A stretch of DNA of 45,230 nt from Clostridia bacterium (GTDB taxonomy: Bacteria > Bacillota > Clostridia > Christensenellales > CAG-138). The notes under the pieces were generated by a model that was not told the DNA's origin, searched no databases, and saw only the letters and a list, made by a program, of their open reading frames with translations. This document shows positions 22,880-31,198 of this stretch, piece after piece. The first letter of the stretch is position 1, and each line of letters begins with the position of its first letter. The stretch covers positions 32,748-77,977 of the forward strand of contig JAUNCT010000009.1 in assembly GCA_030526425.1 (NCBI GenBank), given 5' to 3'. The position numbers and the translations under genes were made by a program.

Positions 22880-25165
22880 ATGAGATCATTTGGAAAAACA
22901 CTGCGGCTGACGGCACTGCTGCTGGCACTGTTCACGGTGCTGTGCGGGGCGCTGCCGGTCATGGCGGATACGGTCGACCAGGGCAGCATGTCCTTCAACG
23001 CCGCCGTCAATGAGGAGACGACCTTCGACCTTGTCGTCGCGAGCCCCGGCATCGCCGTGAGCTCCATCACCGTCAACAAAAGCGAAAACTGCGGCATCCT
23101 TTCCACGTTGAGGGGCAGCTGCGTCACGCGCGGCGACCGCAAGGTCTTCACACTCACGGTCAAGGCGAACGCCGGCGGCACCGCCCGGTTCGACTACACC
23201 TACAGCTACACGCTCGGCGGGGAAAGCTACACCTATGTGACCCACGTCACGCTGAACGTCAAGGGTCCCACGCCCGGTCCAGCAACGCCCGTGGTCTCCC
23301 TGACCGCAGGCCCGCAGAACGCGCAGACCGGCGCCTGCACGCTGACGGCGAACCTTTCCGGCTGCTCGAATTACACCTATGAGTGGTACCGCAACACCTC
23401 GGATTCCACCTCGGGCGGCACGCTCGTCAACGGCGGCAAGACCTCCTCGAGCACCATCACGCTCGACTGCGGCTTCCAGTCCTCCATGACCGAGGATTAC
23501 TACTATTACTACCTCGTCGTCGGCAACGGCGACAACGGCGGGAACCCCGTGTATTCGAAGGTCATCCGCCTGATCAACCCCTACTCGTCCTCCTACCGCA
23601 CGCCGAGCCCGGCGCCCTCGAAGGACCTGCCCGTCATCACCAAGCACCCGACGAGCGAAGTCGTCGAGGCGGGCGACAGCGCCGCGTTCGTCGCAAAGGC
23701 CGACAAGTACGACACCGTCACCTGGTATTTCACCGACGGCGACACGAACTTCAAAGCCTCGAAGGTGTCGAACTACATCTCCGGCATCTCCGTTTCCGGC
23801 TACAGCACGGGCACGCTCAAGCTTTCGAAGATCCCCGTCAAGGCCAACGGCTTCGCCGTGTACGCGGTGTTCACCAACGCCCACGGTTCGGTGGAGACCG
23901 ACCGCGCCTACATCCACGTCGGTGCGGACATCCCCGCGGTCAGCATCTCCGCCGGCGGTCAGGACCCCGTGGACGGCACCTGCACGCTGACGGCGAAGTT
24001 CTCCGGTTGCAGCAGATACGCGTACAAGTGGTTCGTGAACACCTCGAACTCCGTTTCCGGCGCGACGCTGCTGAAGGAAAGCACGACGAGTTCGAACTCC
24101 GTCTCCCGCGAGGTCACCTTCAAATCCACGAAGACCGACCCGTACTACTACCTGTTCATCAAGGTGTGGAACGCCGACGCCTCCGAGGAGGAAGCGGTCT
24201 ACTCCAACGCCATCAAGCTCGCGAACCCGTATTCGCGCCTGAACCCGGTGATCACCAAGCACCCGAGCGGCGAATCCGTCAGCTCCGGCGACAGCACCTC
24301 GTTCATCGCCCGTGCGGACAATTACGACACCGTCACCTGGTACTTCACCAAGGGCGGCGACACCATCAAGGCGTCGAAGGCGTCCTCCCGCTTCAGCGGG
24401 CTGAAGGTCTCCGGCTATGCGGAAGAAAAGCTGAAGCTCTCGAAGATCCCCTCCTCGCTGAACGGCTGGTCGGTCTTCGCGACCTTCGAGAACGCCGACG
24501 GACAGATCGACACCAAGTCCGCGAAGATCTACGTCGATTCCAACGGCGGTGACGATGACGACGATTACGATTACACGTACACCTACCGCCCGACGGCGAT
24601 CCCGACGGCGACCCCGTATTCGGTCACGCCGGTGCCCGCCCTGCCGACCCCGACGCCGACCCTCACCCCGCACATCCACGCCTACGGCACGAAGTACGAA
24701 TCCGACTCCTCGTACCATTGGCACGCGTGTGAATGCGGCGATCAGGGCGACTTCGGCACGCACCAGTTCACCTACTACAACTCGAGCACGAAGAAGGGCG
24801 TCCGCGTCGGCGTCTGCTCCGTGTGCGGTTACATGACCGAGGAAGCCGTTGCGGCAACGACGAGCGGCGGAATGTCCATGTTCACGAAGATCATGATCTT
24901 CCTCGGCATCCTGTTCCTCGGCGCCGTGGGCGTGCTCGTCTACGTGATGGTCAAGGAAAAGCAGCGCAAGGAAGCCGCCCGCAAGGAGGCAGCGCGCCGC
25001 CGCAGACAGCAGCAGAAGCAGCACCGGACCAAGAAGAAGACGCCGCCGACACCGCCGGCCGAGGGTTACCCCTTCGATGACGACTTCCAAGCGCCCGAAG
25101 CGGACGATCCGTTCGACACGGACGACGACGGCGACGAAGGTCCCTTCAACCTCTTCGACGACTGA
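22880..25165 (+). CDS. Cell-surface Ig-like repeat protein with C-terminal membrane anchor
   Basis: The 761-aa protein has a signal peptide (1-29) and an N-terminal beta domain. It then has alternating modules A-B-A-B: A with CTLTA-(N/K)(L/F)SGCS and the INPY/ANPY end, B with PVITKHP and YDTVTWYFT. This indicates a duplicated two-module unit. An Asp-rich stretch, a Pro/Thr stalk crossing the wall, a short Cys/His segment (HWHACECG to CSVCG), one transmembrane helix (about 668-691) and a Lys/Arg-rich then acidic cytosolic tail follow. There is no LPXTG. B modules resemble bacterial Ig-like folds. The start ATG follows GAAGGGGG. It is divergent from the Cys/His lipoprotein, and the two share the CSVCG-type element. 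Ligand unknown. Confidence 0.82.
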   Translation: MRSFGKTLRLTALLLALFTVLCGALPVMADTVDQGSMSFNAAVNEETTFDLVVASPGIAVSSITVNKSENCGILSTLRGSCVTRGDRKVFTLTVKANAGGTARFDYTYSYTLGGESYTYVTHVTLNVKGPTPGPATPVVSLTAGPQNAQTGACTLTANLSGCSNYTYEWYRNTSDSTSGGTLVNGGKTSSSTITLDCGFQSSMTEDYYYYYLVVGNGDNGGNPVYSKVIRLINPYSSSYRTPSPAPSKDLPVITKHPTSEVVEAGDSAAFVAKADKYDTVTWYFTDGDTNFKASKVSNYISGISVSGYSTGTLKLSKIPVKANGFAVYAVFTNAHGSVETDRAYIHVGADIPAVSISAGGQDPVDGTCTLTAKFSGCSRYAYKWFVNTSNSVSGATLLKESTTSSNSVSREVTFKSTKTDPYYYLFIKVWNADASEEEAVYSNAIKLANPYSRLNPVITKHPSGESVSSGDSTSFIARADNYDTVTWYFTKGGDTIKASKASSRFSGLKVSGYAEEKLKLSKIPSSLNGWSVFATFENADGQIDTKSAKIYVDSNGGDDDDDYDYTYTYRPTAIPTATPYSVTPVPALPTPTPTLTPHIHAYGTKYESDSSYHWHACECGDQGDFGTHQFTYYNSSTKKGVRVGVCSVCGYMTEEAVAATTSGGMSMFTKIMIFLGILFLGAVGVLVYVMVKEKQRKEAARKEAARRRRQQQKQHRTKKKTPPTPPAEGYPFDDDFQAPEADDPFDTDDDGDEGPFNLFDD

Positions 25166-25245
25166 ACCGAACAACACGGAGGGCGTCCTCCCCGCTGAGG
25201 GCGCCTCCCACTGCCGTCCCGAACCGGGACACGGAGGAAACGACT

Positions 25246-25926
25246 GTGAAATTCAACCGCAATAACGACCCCGCCAAGAAAAAGGACGGGCTTTGGCAAC
25301 ACATCGGCATCGCCGTCGCGGCGCTTGCCGCAGGCGTTCTGCTCATCGTCGCGCGCAGCGCTTCGGAGCGCATCATCGCAAGGATCTTCGCCATCCTCAT
25401 CGCGCTCTCCGGCGCGGCGCACATCGGACTGAAGGCGTTCAAAGGGGCGCACCTGCTGCCCACGAAGGACTTTGCCTCGGGCGTCACGGTGTTCGCGCTC
25501 GGTTTCTACCTGATCTTCAAGCCCGCGATCCTTTCCGGCATCCTCACGGTGCTGCTGGCGATCGCGCTGATCTACGTGGGCTTCTCGATGCTCGAGCGCG
25601 CCTTCGGCTTTTGGAAGCTGCAGGCCCGCCGCTGGTGGATCCCCGCGGCTTGCGCGGCACCCGTGCTGGTCATGGGCTTCTTCGCGCTGTTCTACCCCGC
25701 CCGCGCCGCCGACGGCAAGTGGATCTTCCTCGGCATCGCGCTGCTGGTCGTCGCCGTGCTGGAGGTCGTATCCATCGTGCTGCACCGCCGCGCCGATATC
25801 GTTTTCGGCAACACGGCGCCCGTTGGGACGCAGGCGCCGCAGGCACCCGCCGCGCCCGCAACAGCAGAAGCACCGCAGCAGCCCGCCGCGAGCGCACCCG
25901 CCCCGGCTTCCGAAGAGAACAAGTGA
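25246..25926 (+). CDS. DUF308 / HdeD-like membrane protein
   Basis: The 226-aa protein has about six to seven hydrophobic helices in pairs, the pattern of the DUF308 (HdeD-related) short-repeat family of unknown function. A basic N-terminus (MKFNRNNDPAKKKDG) and an Ala/Pro-rich tail (residues 190-222) flank the membrane part. The start is a GTG seven bases after GGAGGAA, which matches the family start better than any ATG. It lies 80 bases after the Ig-like gene without a convincing terminator. A short hairpin (25216-25230) stands directly before the binding site, so the two genes are probably co-transcribed. Confidence 0.75.
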   Translation: MKFNRNNDPAKKKDGLWQHIGIAVAALAAGVLLIVARSASERIIARIFAILIALSGAAHIGLKAFKGAHLLPTKDFASGVTVFALGFYLIFKPAILSGILTVLLAIALIYVGFSMLERAFGFWKLQARRWWIPAACAAPVLVMGFFALFYPARAADGKWIFLGIALLVVAVLEVVSIVLHRRADIVFGNTAPVGTQAPQAPAAPATAEAPQQPAASAPAPASEENK

Positions 25927-25937
25927 CCAAAACAAGC

Positions 25938-25971
25938 AAAGGGACACCGCCGAAACGCGGTGTCCCTTTTT
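25938..25971. terminator. Bidirectional terminator between DUF308 and LysR genes
   Basis: Perfect 13-bp stem (25938-25950 with 25957-25969), T run. Confidence 0.9.
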
Positions 25972-25983
25972 CGCATCCTTTCG

Positions 25984-26853
25984 TCAGCCCCCAAAGGCAC
26001 TGCTGATCGCCCCGACGAGGGCGGTAAGGTCATTCCATGCGGGCTCCCTGTAGATGAGCCCCATGCGCACGGGGACGTCCCACGCCACGGGCACGGCAAT
26101 GAGCGGCGCGTACACATGCCGCAGCGACTCCACGCCGAGGAACGGCACGCCCTTCGCGTAACAGTAGTTCTGCGTTTCGAAGCCGTAGTCGGCAAATCGC
26201 TTCGTCTTCACAGCGGCACCCGTTTCGGCAACGAGCTCCGCGAAGGCGTCGTGATCGGGCAGGATCCCTTCCGCAAGCATCACGATCTCCGTCCCCGCAA
26301 GGTCTTCGAGCGTGACCCGTTCGCGCCCGGCGAGCGGATGCCCGGCCCGGACGACGATGCACTGCCCCGCATCGTACAGGTGCGCGAAGCCGTACCCGTA
26401 CTCCGCAAGGAAGGAACACTCGAAATACTGGCAAAGATCGAAATCCCCCTGCCGCAACCCGTCGATCGCACTCCCCGCGATGTGCGTGAGCACGACCTCG
26501 AGCCCGGGGTGCGCGTCGCGGTACCGCAGACATTCCGAAAGGAAGCGCGGGTCTTCCGCCCCCGTCGACCACCCGAGCCGGATGGAGCGGTGCTCCGCTG
26601 CTTTGCGCATGCGCTCGGAAATCGCTTTCGCATGGCGGATATAATCCTCCGCCTCTTCCGCCAGCACTTCACCCGCGGGCGTCAGCGCGACGCCGTGGTT
26701 CGTGCGCACGAAAAGCTTGCAACCGAGCCGCTTTTCGAGCAGGTTGATCTGCTGCACGATCGCCGAGGAGGTGATGTACTCCCCCCGTGCGGCTTTGGTG
26801 AAGCTGCCGTACTTCACGACGGACAGAAAGGTTTCCAGCTGATGCGAATACAA
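25984..26853 (-). CDS. LysR-type transcriptional regulator
   Basis: DNA-binding regulator of 289 aa. The N-terminal winged helix (LETFLSVVKYGSFTKAA, then SSAIVQQINLLEKRLGCKLFVR) is typical of LysR. A linker helix and a periplasmic-binding-protein-like effector domain follow. The effector pocket differs from well-known members, so the ligand cannot be named. The start is a TTG nine bases after GGGAGG. A more upstream TTG would lie within the operator. It is divergent from flavoprotein copy 2, so it probably controls that gene and itself. An organic acid used as the electron acceptor is the most plausible effector (inference). Confidence 0.9.
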   Translation of the reverse strand: MYSHQLETFLSVVKYGSFTKAARGEYITSSAIVQQINLLEKRLGCKLFVRTNHGVALTPAGEVLAEEAEDYIRHAKAISERMRKAAEHRSIRLGWSTGAEDPRFLSECLRYRDAHPGLEVVLTHIAGSAIDGLRQGDFDLCQYFECSFLAEYGYGFAHLYDAGQCIVVRAGHPLAGRERVTLEDLAGTEIVMLAEGILPDHDAFAELVAETGAAVKTKRFADYGFETQNYCYAKGVPFLGVESLRHVYAPLIAVPVAWDVPVRMGLIYREPAWNDLTALVGAISSAFGG

Positions 26854-26870
26854 TGCGTCGGACCTCCCGG

Positions 26871-26896
26871 TTGTGTATAGCAAATACTATACACAA
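26871..26896. promoter_or_regulatory. Perfect LysR-type operator
   Basis: TTGTGTATAG (26871-26880) and CTATACACAA (26887-26896) are perfect 10-bp inverted arms around CAAATA. It covers the -10 of the regulator gene and lies 40 bp upstream of the flavoprotein -10, the usual position for autorepression and divergent activation. Confidence 0.8.
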
Positions 26897-26913
26897 AACC
26901 GCAAGATTCGCAA
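26886..26913 (-). promoter_or_regulatory. Promoter of the LysR gene
   Basis: Minus-strand TTGCGA (26908-26913), 16-bp spacer, TATAGT (26886-26891), the -10 being inside the operator. Confidence 0.55.
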
Positions 26914-26932
26914 CACCGTTTTTCCGAGTTTT

Positions 26933-26941
26933 TGATACAAT
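26933..26941 (+). promoter_or_regulatory. Extended -10 promoter of flavoprotein copy 2
   Basis: TGA-TACAAT with no good -35, consistent with a promoter that needs an activator. A perfect 6-bp hairpin CGGAGC-GAAT-GCTCCG (26956-26971) follows in the leader. Confidence 0.55.
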
Positions 26942-26996
26942 GTTAGCGATAAATACGGAGCGAATGCTCCGAAAATGGAAGAAAGGAACAACGAAC

Positions 26997-29339
26997 ATGA
27001 AAAAGAGCATTGCAATGCTTCTGACCGCTGCGATGCTGATGGGTTCCGTTGCGGCGGGTGCCGAAAGCACCTGGAACGCGGGCACCTACAGCGCGAACGC
27101 GAAGGGCTTTGCCGGTGACGTCACCGTCACCGTGACCGCAGACGCGAACGGCATCACCGATGTGACCGTGACCGGCGCGAACGAGACCCCCGCCCTCGGC
27201 GGCGCGGCGATGCCGCAGCTGGCGGAAGCCATCAAGGCCGCACAGAGCGCGGATGTCGAAACCGTCACCGGCGCGACCGTCACCTCCACCGCGGTGAAGA
27301 ACGCAGCGGCGGAAGCCATCGCCCTCGCCAAGGGCGAGACCATCGAGATCCCCGCGGTCAAGATGAAGCCGGGCACCTACACCGGCTACGGCGCGGGCTT
27401 CTCGCAGACCCGTGAGATCCCCGTCACCATCACGGTCAGCGAAACGAACATCCTCACCATCGACGTCGCGATCAAAGCAGCCGCCGAGACCGAGCACCTG
27501 ATCCAGACGGCGATCGACCTGATGCTGCCCCGCATCATCGAGCACAACAGCCTGTCCGTCGACGCCATCTGCGGTGCAACCACCTCTTCGAACGGCATCA
27601 AGGCCGCGATCGCGGATGCGCTCACGCAGGCCCTCGAAGCTGCCGGCACCCCGGCAAGCGCGCTGCAGAACTTCTACGGCGAGCTGAACCTCGTCCCCGG
27701 TGAGACGCAGACCATCGATGTGGACGTCCTCGTCGTCGGTATGGGCGGCACGGGTTCCGCCGCTGCGATGCGCGTTGCCGAGCTGCAGCAGGCCGCCGGC
27801 AAGGAAGTCAATGTCCTCGCCATCGAAAAGTCCGGTTCCTACGGCGGAACTTCCTCCGCGACGACCTCCCTGCTCGCGTTCAACTCCGAGCTCTCCGAGG
27901 TCTATGCGACCGCGACCGAGACCGACATCGACATGCGTGCAAGCCACCGCGACGATGCGGAAGAGATCAAGAAGACCGAAGGCACCTTCTTCGTCAACAC
28001 CGATGAGATCGCGGAGTACCTGACCTCCACCGGCGTCCTCGGCGTCGGCAACAAGTATGCGGAGCGTTACTGGGACAACACCTTCAACGTTTCCGGTCCC
28101 CTCGTCGACTGGCTGATCGGTCACGGTTACTACTTCGGCGCGCCGCGTCTCGGCTTCTGGGGTCCGTGGCACACCCAGTTCTACTACTGCGACAGCGCAG
28201 GTGAAGCGAACCTGCCCCGCATCCACGCCTGCTTCGACCGCATGATGGAAGATTACGAGGCGCTCGGCGGCAAGTACATGCTCGAGACCGAGGGCTATGA
28301 GCTCATCTACGACGCGGCGACCAACACCGTGACGGGCGTGAAGGCGCACAACATGGTCGACGGCACCGAATACGTGATCAATGCAAAGAGCATCATCCTC
28401 GCGACCGGCGGCTTCGGCGGCAACAGCGAAATGATGACCGAGTACAACACCGGCGATTTCTGGCTGTGGGGCATGGCGCAGAATGACGGCAAGCTGATGA
28501 AGAACGCGATCGAGATCGGCGCGGGCACGCTGGGCATGAACGCTTCCATGTGGGGCGGCGTGCACAACATCTCCACCATGCCGCAGCTGAACGCCTTCGA
28601 AACGCAGTGGGCGACCGACGGCACCTGGGATATCTGGCGTGACGACCTCGCGGCGTGGTCCCTCAACGACGTTCCGAACATCATCGTCGCTTCCCACGAC
28701 TCCCTGTGGGTCTCCAAGGACGGCACCCGCAACGTTGCGGAGGATATGATGTGGGCATGGCCGCTGGCAGGCGACATCTACTACACCATCGTCAACCAGA
28801 ACTGGATCGACAACATCACCGCGAACGGCTTTGCGGCCAACCACGTCGAGCTGTTCTGCAACGACGGTTACGCGACCTTCCCGCTCAACACGCCCATCCC
28901 CGAAATGCCCGAAGTCCTCGCGGCATGTGAAGAGGTCGGCATCGTGGTCTCCGCGGATACCATCGAAGAGCTGGCAGCGAAGCTGAACATGGATCCCGCG
29001 GTCCTCTCCGCGACCTATGCGGCTTACAACGAGGCCTGCAGCACCGGCGTCGACGCGCTCGGCAAGGCGGCCGCGAACCTCGTTTCCATCGAGGGCGGCA
29101 AGCTCTACGCCTTCAAGGCGGCACCGCGTCCCTACAGCTCCATCGGCGGTCTGGATGTTTCCGAGAAGTTCGAAGTCGTCACCACCGACGGTGAGACCGT
29201 GATCAACGGCCTGTACGCAGCCGGTACCGACTGCCTCGGCGCGACCGCGCCCGCATTCGGCGGCGAGCTCCAGCTGTGGGCTTACATGTCCGGTTACCTT
29301 GCGGCGGAATCCGCAACGGAAGCCGCGATGGCAAAATAA
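26997..29339 (+). CDS. Exported flavoprotein reductase with two FMN-binding domains and an FAD-binding domain (copy 2)
   Basis: Paralogue of the flavoprotein at 15683 with the same domain order, 780 aa: signal peptide (1-21), FMN-binding domains with GATVTS (92-97) and GATTSS (193-198), and an FAD_binding_2 domain from VLVVGMGGTGSAAA (about 244) to the C-terminal GLYAAGTD-CLGA. The active-site middle differs strongly (Trp/Tyr-rich, for example FWGPWHTQFYY), so the substrate is probably different. It is monocistronic, controlled by the divergent LysR protein. The start ATG is supported by AAAGGAA and the signal peptide. As in copy 1 there is no haem domain. Electron input and the ApbE flavin transferase must be encoded elsewhere. 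Confidence 0.9.
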   Translation: MKKSIAMLLTAAMLMGSVAAGAESTWNAGTYSANAKGFAGDVTVTVTADANGITDVTVTGANETPALGGAAMPQLAEAIKAAQSADVETVTGATVTSTAVKNAAAEAIALAKGETIEIPAVKMKPGTYTGYGAGFSQTREIPVTITVSETNILTIDVAIKAAAETEHLIQTAIDLMLPRIIEHNSLSVDAICGATTSSNGIKAAIADALTQALEAAGTPASALQNFYGELNLVPGETQTIDVDVLVVGMGGTGSAAAMRVAELQQAAGKEVNVLAIEKSGSYGGTSSATTSLLAFNSELSEVYATATETDIDMRASHRDDAEEIKKTEGTFFVNTDEIAEYLTSTGVLGVGNKYAERYWDNTFNVSGPLVDWLIGHGYYFGAPRLGFWGPWHTQFYYCDSAGEANLPRIHACFDRMMEDYEALGGKYMLETEGYELIYDAATNTVTGVKAHNMVDGTEYVINAKSIILATGGFGGNSEMMTEYNTGDFWLWGMAQNDGKLMKNAIEIGAGTLGMNASMWGGVHNISTMPQLNAFETQWATDGTWDIWRDDLAAWSLNDVPNIIVASHDSLWVSKDGTRNVAEDMMWAWPLAGDIYYTIVNQNWIDNITANGFAANHVELFCNDGYATFPLNTPIPEMPEVLAACEEVGIVVSADTIEELAAKLNMDPAVLSATYAAYNEACSTGVDALGKAAANLVSIEGGKLYAFKAAPRPYSSIGGLDVSEKFEVVTTDGETVINGLYAAGTDCLGATAPAFGGELQLWAYMSGYLAAESATEAAMAK

Positions 29340-29387
29340 AAACCCCGCACGGGACGGACGGATCTCCGGATCCTCCGCTCCCGGCAC

Positions 29388-29426
29388 GACCCCGTCCCCT
29401 TCCTTGGGGACGGGGTCCTTTGTTTT
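29388..29426 (+). terminator. Terminator of flavoprotein copy 2
   Basis: Perfect 12-bp GC-rich stem (29388-29399 with 29406-29417), then CTTTGTTTT. Confidence 0.85.
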
Positions 29427-29460
29427 CCCGGGCAGTGGTCGCCGCCCCGTTGCGTACCTG

Positions 29461-29469
29461 TGTTATACT
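29461..29469 (+). promoter_or_regulatory. Extended -10 promoter placed for a leaderless sirtuin mRNA
   Basis: TGT-TATACT ends six bases before the ATG, so the expected first transcribed base is the A of the start codon. No good -35. Confidence 0.45.
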
Positions 29470-29475
29470 GGAGCC

Positions 29476-30243
29476 ATGGAAGATTTCAAAACACGCGTCG
29501 CCCGTTTGGCGGCGATGCTGAAAAAAGCGAACAACGGCGTGCTCATGACGGGCGCGGGCTTTTCGACGGAAAGCGGACTCGGCGATTTCCGTTCCCCCGG
29601 TGCCGCGGAAGCGGCGGCACGGACCTACGGCTACCCGCCGGAACGCATCCTCACGCGGGACTTTGCGGACCGACTGCCGGAGCTGTTTTGGCGCTACTAC
29701 CGCGAAGTGTTTCTCGCGCCGGCGGAACCGAACCCCGGGCATTTTGCCGCCGCGGCGCTCGAAAAAGAGAGACGGCTTTCCGTCGTGACGCAGAACTGCG
29801 ACGGGCTGCACCAACGGGCGGGCTCCGTACGCGTGCTCGAACTGCACGGCAGCATCCGCGAGAACCGCTGCGCCGATTGCGCCAAGTATTTCCCCGAAGA
29901 GGTCGTGCGCACGGACGCGCCCGTGCCCCGTTGCCCCGCATGCGGTGGGACGCTCCTCCCCGGGATCGTTCTGTACGACGACCCGCTCGATGAGGGCGTG
30001 CTGCGCACGGCGAAGGCGCGCATGTTCTCCGCGGATCTGTTGATCGTCGCGGGGACTTCCTTGTCCGTGTATCCCGCGGCGGACCTGCCGCAGTACTACC
30101 CCGGGCGCAACCTCGTGGTGATCAACCGCACGCCGACCCCGCTCGACGGGGATGCGGCGCTGCTGTTCCGCGAGGACACGGGCAAGGTCCTTTCCGCCGC
30201 ACTCGAGGTTTACAAGACGCTCGGCAGACCCGCGTGGATGTAA
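29476..30243 (+). CDS. SIR2-family NAD-dependent protein deacylase (sirtuin)
   Basis: Cytoplasmic NAD-dependent deacylase of 255 aa, probably acting on acyl-lysine. Motifs: TGAGFSTESGLGDFRS (25-40) for NAD binding, TQNCDGLH (105-112), catalytic His124 in LHGS, zinc ligands Cys132, Cys135, Cys153 and Cys156, and GTSLSVYPAADLP. The sequence NPGHFAAA and the lack of the Tyr/Arg pair of desuccinylases leave the acyl preference open. The start fits the family length, but it has only a poorly spaced GGAG two bases away and a -10 just upstream, suggesting a leaderless message. It is flanked by terminators on both sides. Confidence 0.92.
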   Translation: MEDFKTRVARLAAMLKKANNGVLMTGAGFSTESGLGDFRSPGAAEAAARTYGYPPERILTRDFADRLPELFWRYYREVFLAPAEPNPGHFAAAALEKERRLSVVTQNCDGLHQRAGSVRVLELHGSIRENRCADCAKYFPEEVVRTDAPVPRCPACGGTLLPGIVLYDDPLDEGVLRTAKARMFSADLLIVAGTSLSVYPAADLPQYYPGRNLVVINRTPTPLDGDAALLFREDTGKVLSAALEVYKTLGRPAWM

Positions 30244-30261
30244 GCGGCGTTTCCCGAAAGA

Positions 30262-30298
30262 CACGAAAACCCCCGGCGTTTTCCGCCGGGGGTTCTTT
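30262..30298. terminator. Bidirectional terminator between sirtuin and EamA genes
   Basis: Perfect 11-bp stem AACCCCCGGCG (30268-30278) with CGCCGGGGGTT (30284-30294) and flanking A/T tracts. Confidence 0.85.
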
Positions 30299-30310
30299 GA
30301 TCGGTATTCG

Positions 30311-31198
30311 TTATTCGGAACGCTTCGTTTCCGCCAGTGCGATGACCACGACGCTCGCGATGACGAGCACGCAGCCGAGCAGGCGCATCGGCGAGATCGT
30401 CTCCCCGAGAAAGATCGCGGACAGGATCACGCTCGAAATGGGCTCGAGCGTCGACAGAACGCTTGCGGGCAGGCTGCCGATCCGCCGCACGCCGACCTTC
30501 AGCGCCGGCACCGCCACGCCCATCGTCAGCACGGAGACCGCGAGCATGTACAGGTAGCACCGCGGATCGAAATCCGTGCGGATGCCGTGCGTCACCAGAC
30601 CGTATCCGCCCGCCGCGACAACGCCGAACACGGCGTTCCAAAAAGCGGTGCGCATATACCACATATCGCGGATGACAGGGCGCCCCATCAAAATGACATA
30701 GCATGCGAAGGTCAGCCCCGAGCACAGTGCCATCGCGACGCCGCGCAGGTCGAGCACCTGCCCGCCGCGTTCGAAAAAGCACAGGATGCCCGAAACGGAA
30801 AGCACGAGCGCAAGCAGCTTTTTGCCGTTGAGCCGTTCTTTCAGCCAAACACGCCCGAGCAGCGCGACCAGCACAGGGTACACGAAGTGCATGACCGTCG
30901 CCACGCCGACCGGGATGTAGGCGTAGCTCCCCGCGAGCAGGATCATCGTCACGCCGCCCGCAAGCCCCGTTGCGGTCATCGGCAGGATCTCATGCCGTTT
31001 CAGCAGCAGGCTTTCGCCCTTGAGCACCACGATGAGCGCCAGCAACGGCAGCGCCAGCGACGCGCGGAGCAGGGTGCTCGTGAGCGGATCGCTCCCGATG
31101 AGATAAGTCTGTTTGGTGAGCATCGGCGTCGCCCCGTACAGGAACGCCGACAGCAACACCAGCGCGACGCCCGCGCCTTTTCCGTTCCGCTCCTTCAA
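30311..31198 (-). CDS. EamA/DMT-family transporter
   Basis: Drug/metabolite-transporter superfamily protein of 295 aa with ten predicted helices in two EamA repeats. The first starts VALVLLSAFLYGATPMLTK and the second at about residue 150 with GVAMALCSGLTFACYVIL. The conserved ends FLGE and RLLGCVLVIASVVVIA are present. It probably exports a small metabolite, substrate unknown. The start is a TTG overlapping the stop of the zinc-ribbon gene (ATTGA) with GGAGG ten bases upstream, so translation is coupled to that gene. Confidence 0.88.
   Translation of the reverse strand: MKERNGKGAGVALVLLSAFLYGATPMLTKQTYLIGSDPLTSTLLRASLALPLLALIVVLKGESLLLKRHEILPMTATGLAGGVTMILLAGSYAYIPVGVATVMHFVYPVLVALLGRVWLKERLNGKKLLALVLSVSGILCFFERGGQVLDLRGVAMALCSGLTFACYVILMGRPVIRDMWYMRTAFWNAVFGVVAAGGYGLVTHGIRTDFDPRCYLYMLAVSVLTMGVAVPALKVGVRRIGSLPASVLSTLEPISSVILSAIFLGETISPMRLLGCVLVIASVVVIALAETKRSE

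Noticed and set aside
22886..25177. Long minus-strand frame opposite the Ig-like gene
   Set aside because: Shadow of a GC-rich gene, with no start signal or recognised domain.
26943..29387. Long open frame antisense to flavoprotein copy 2
   Set aside because: Same shadow effect. The translation is Arg/Gly/Val-rich with no domain, and it crosses the divergent promoter and terminator.
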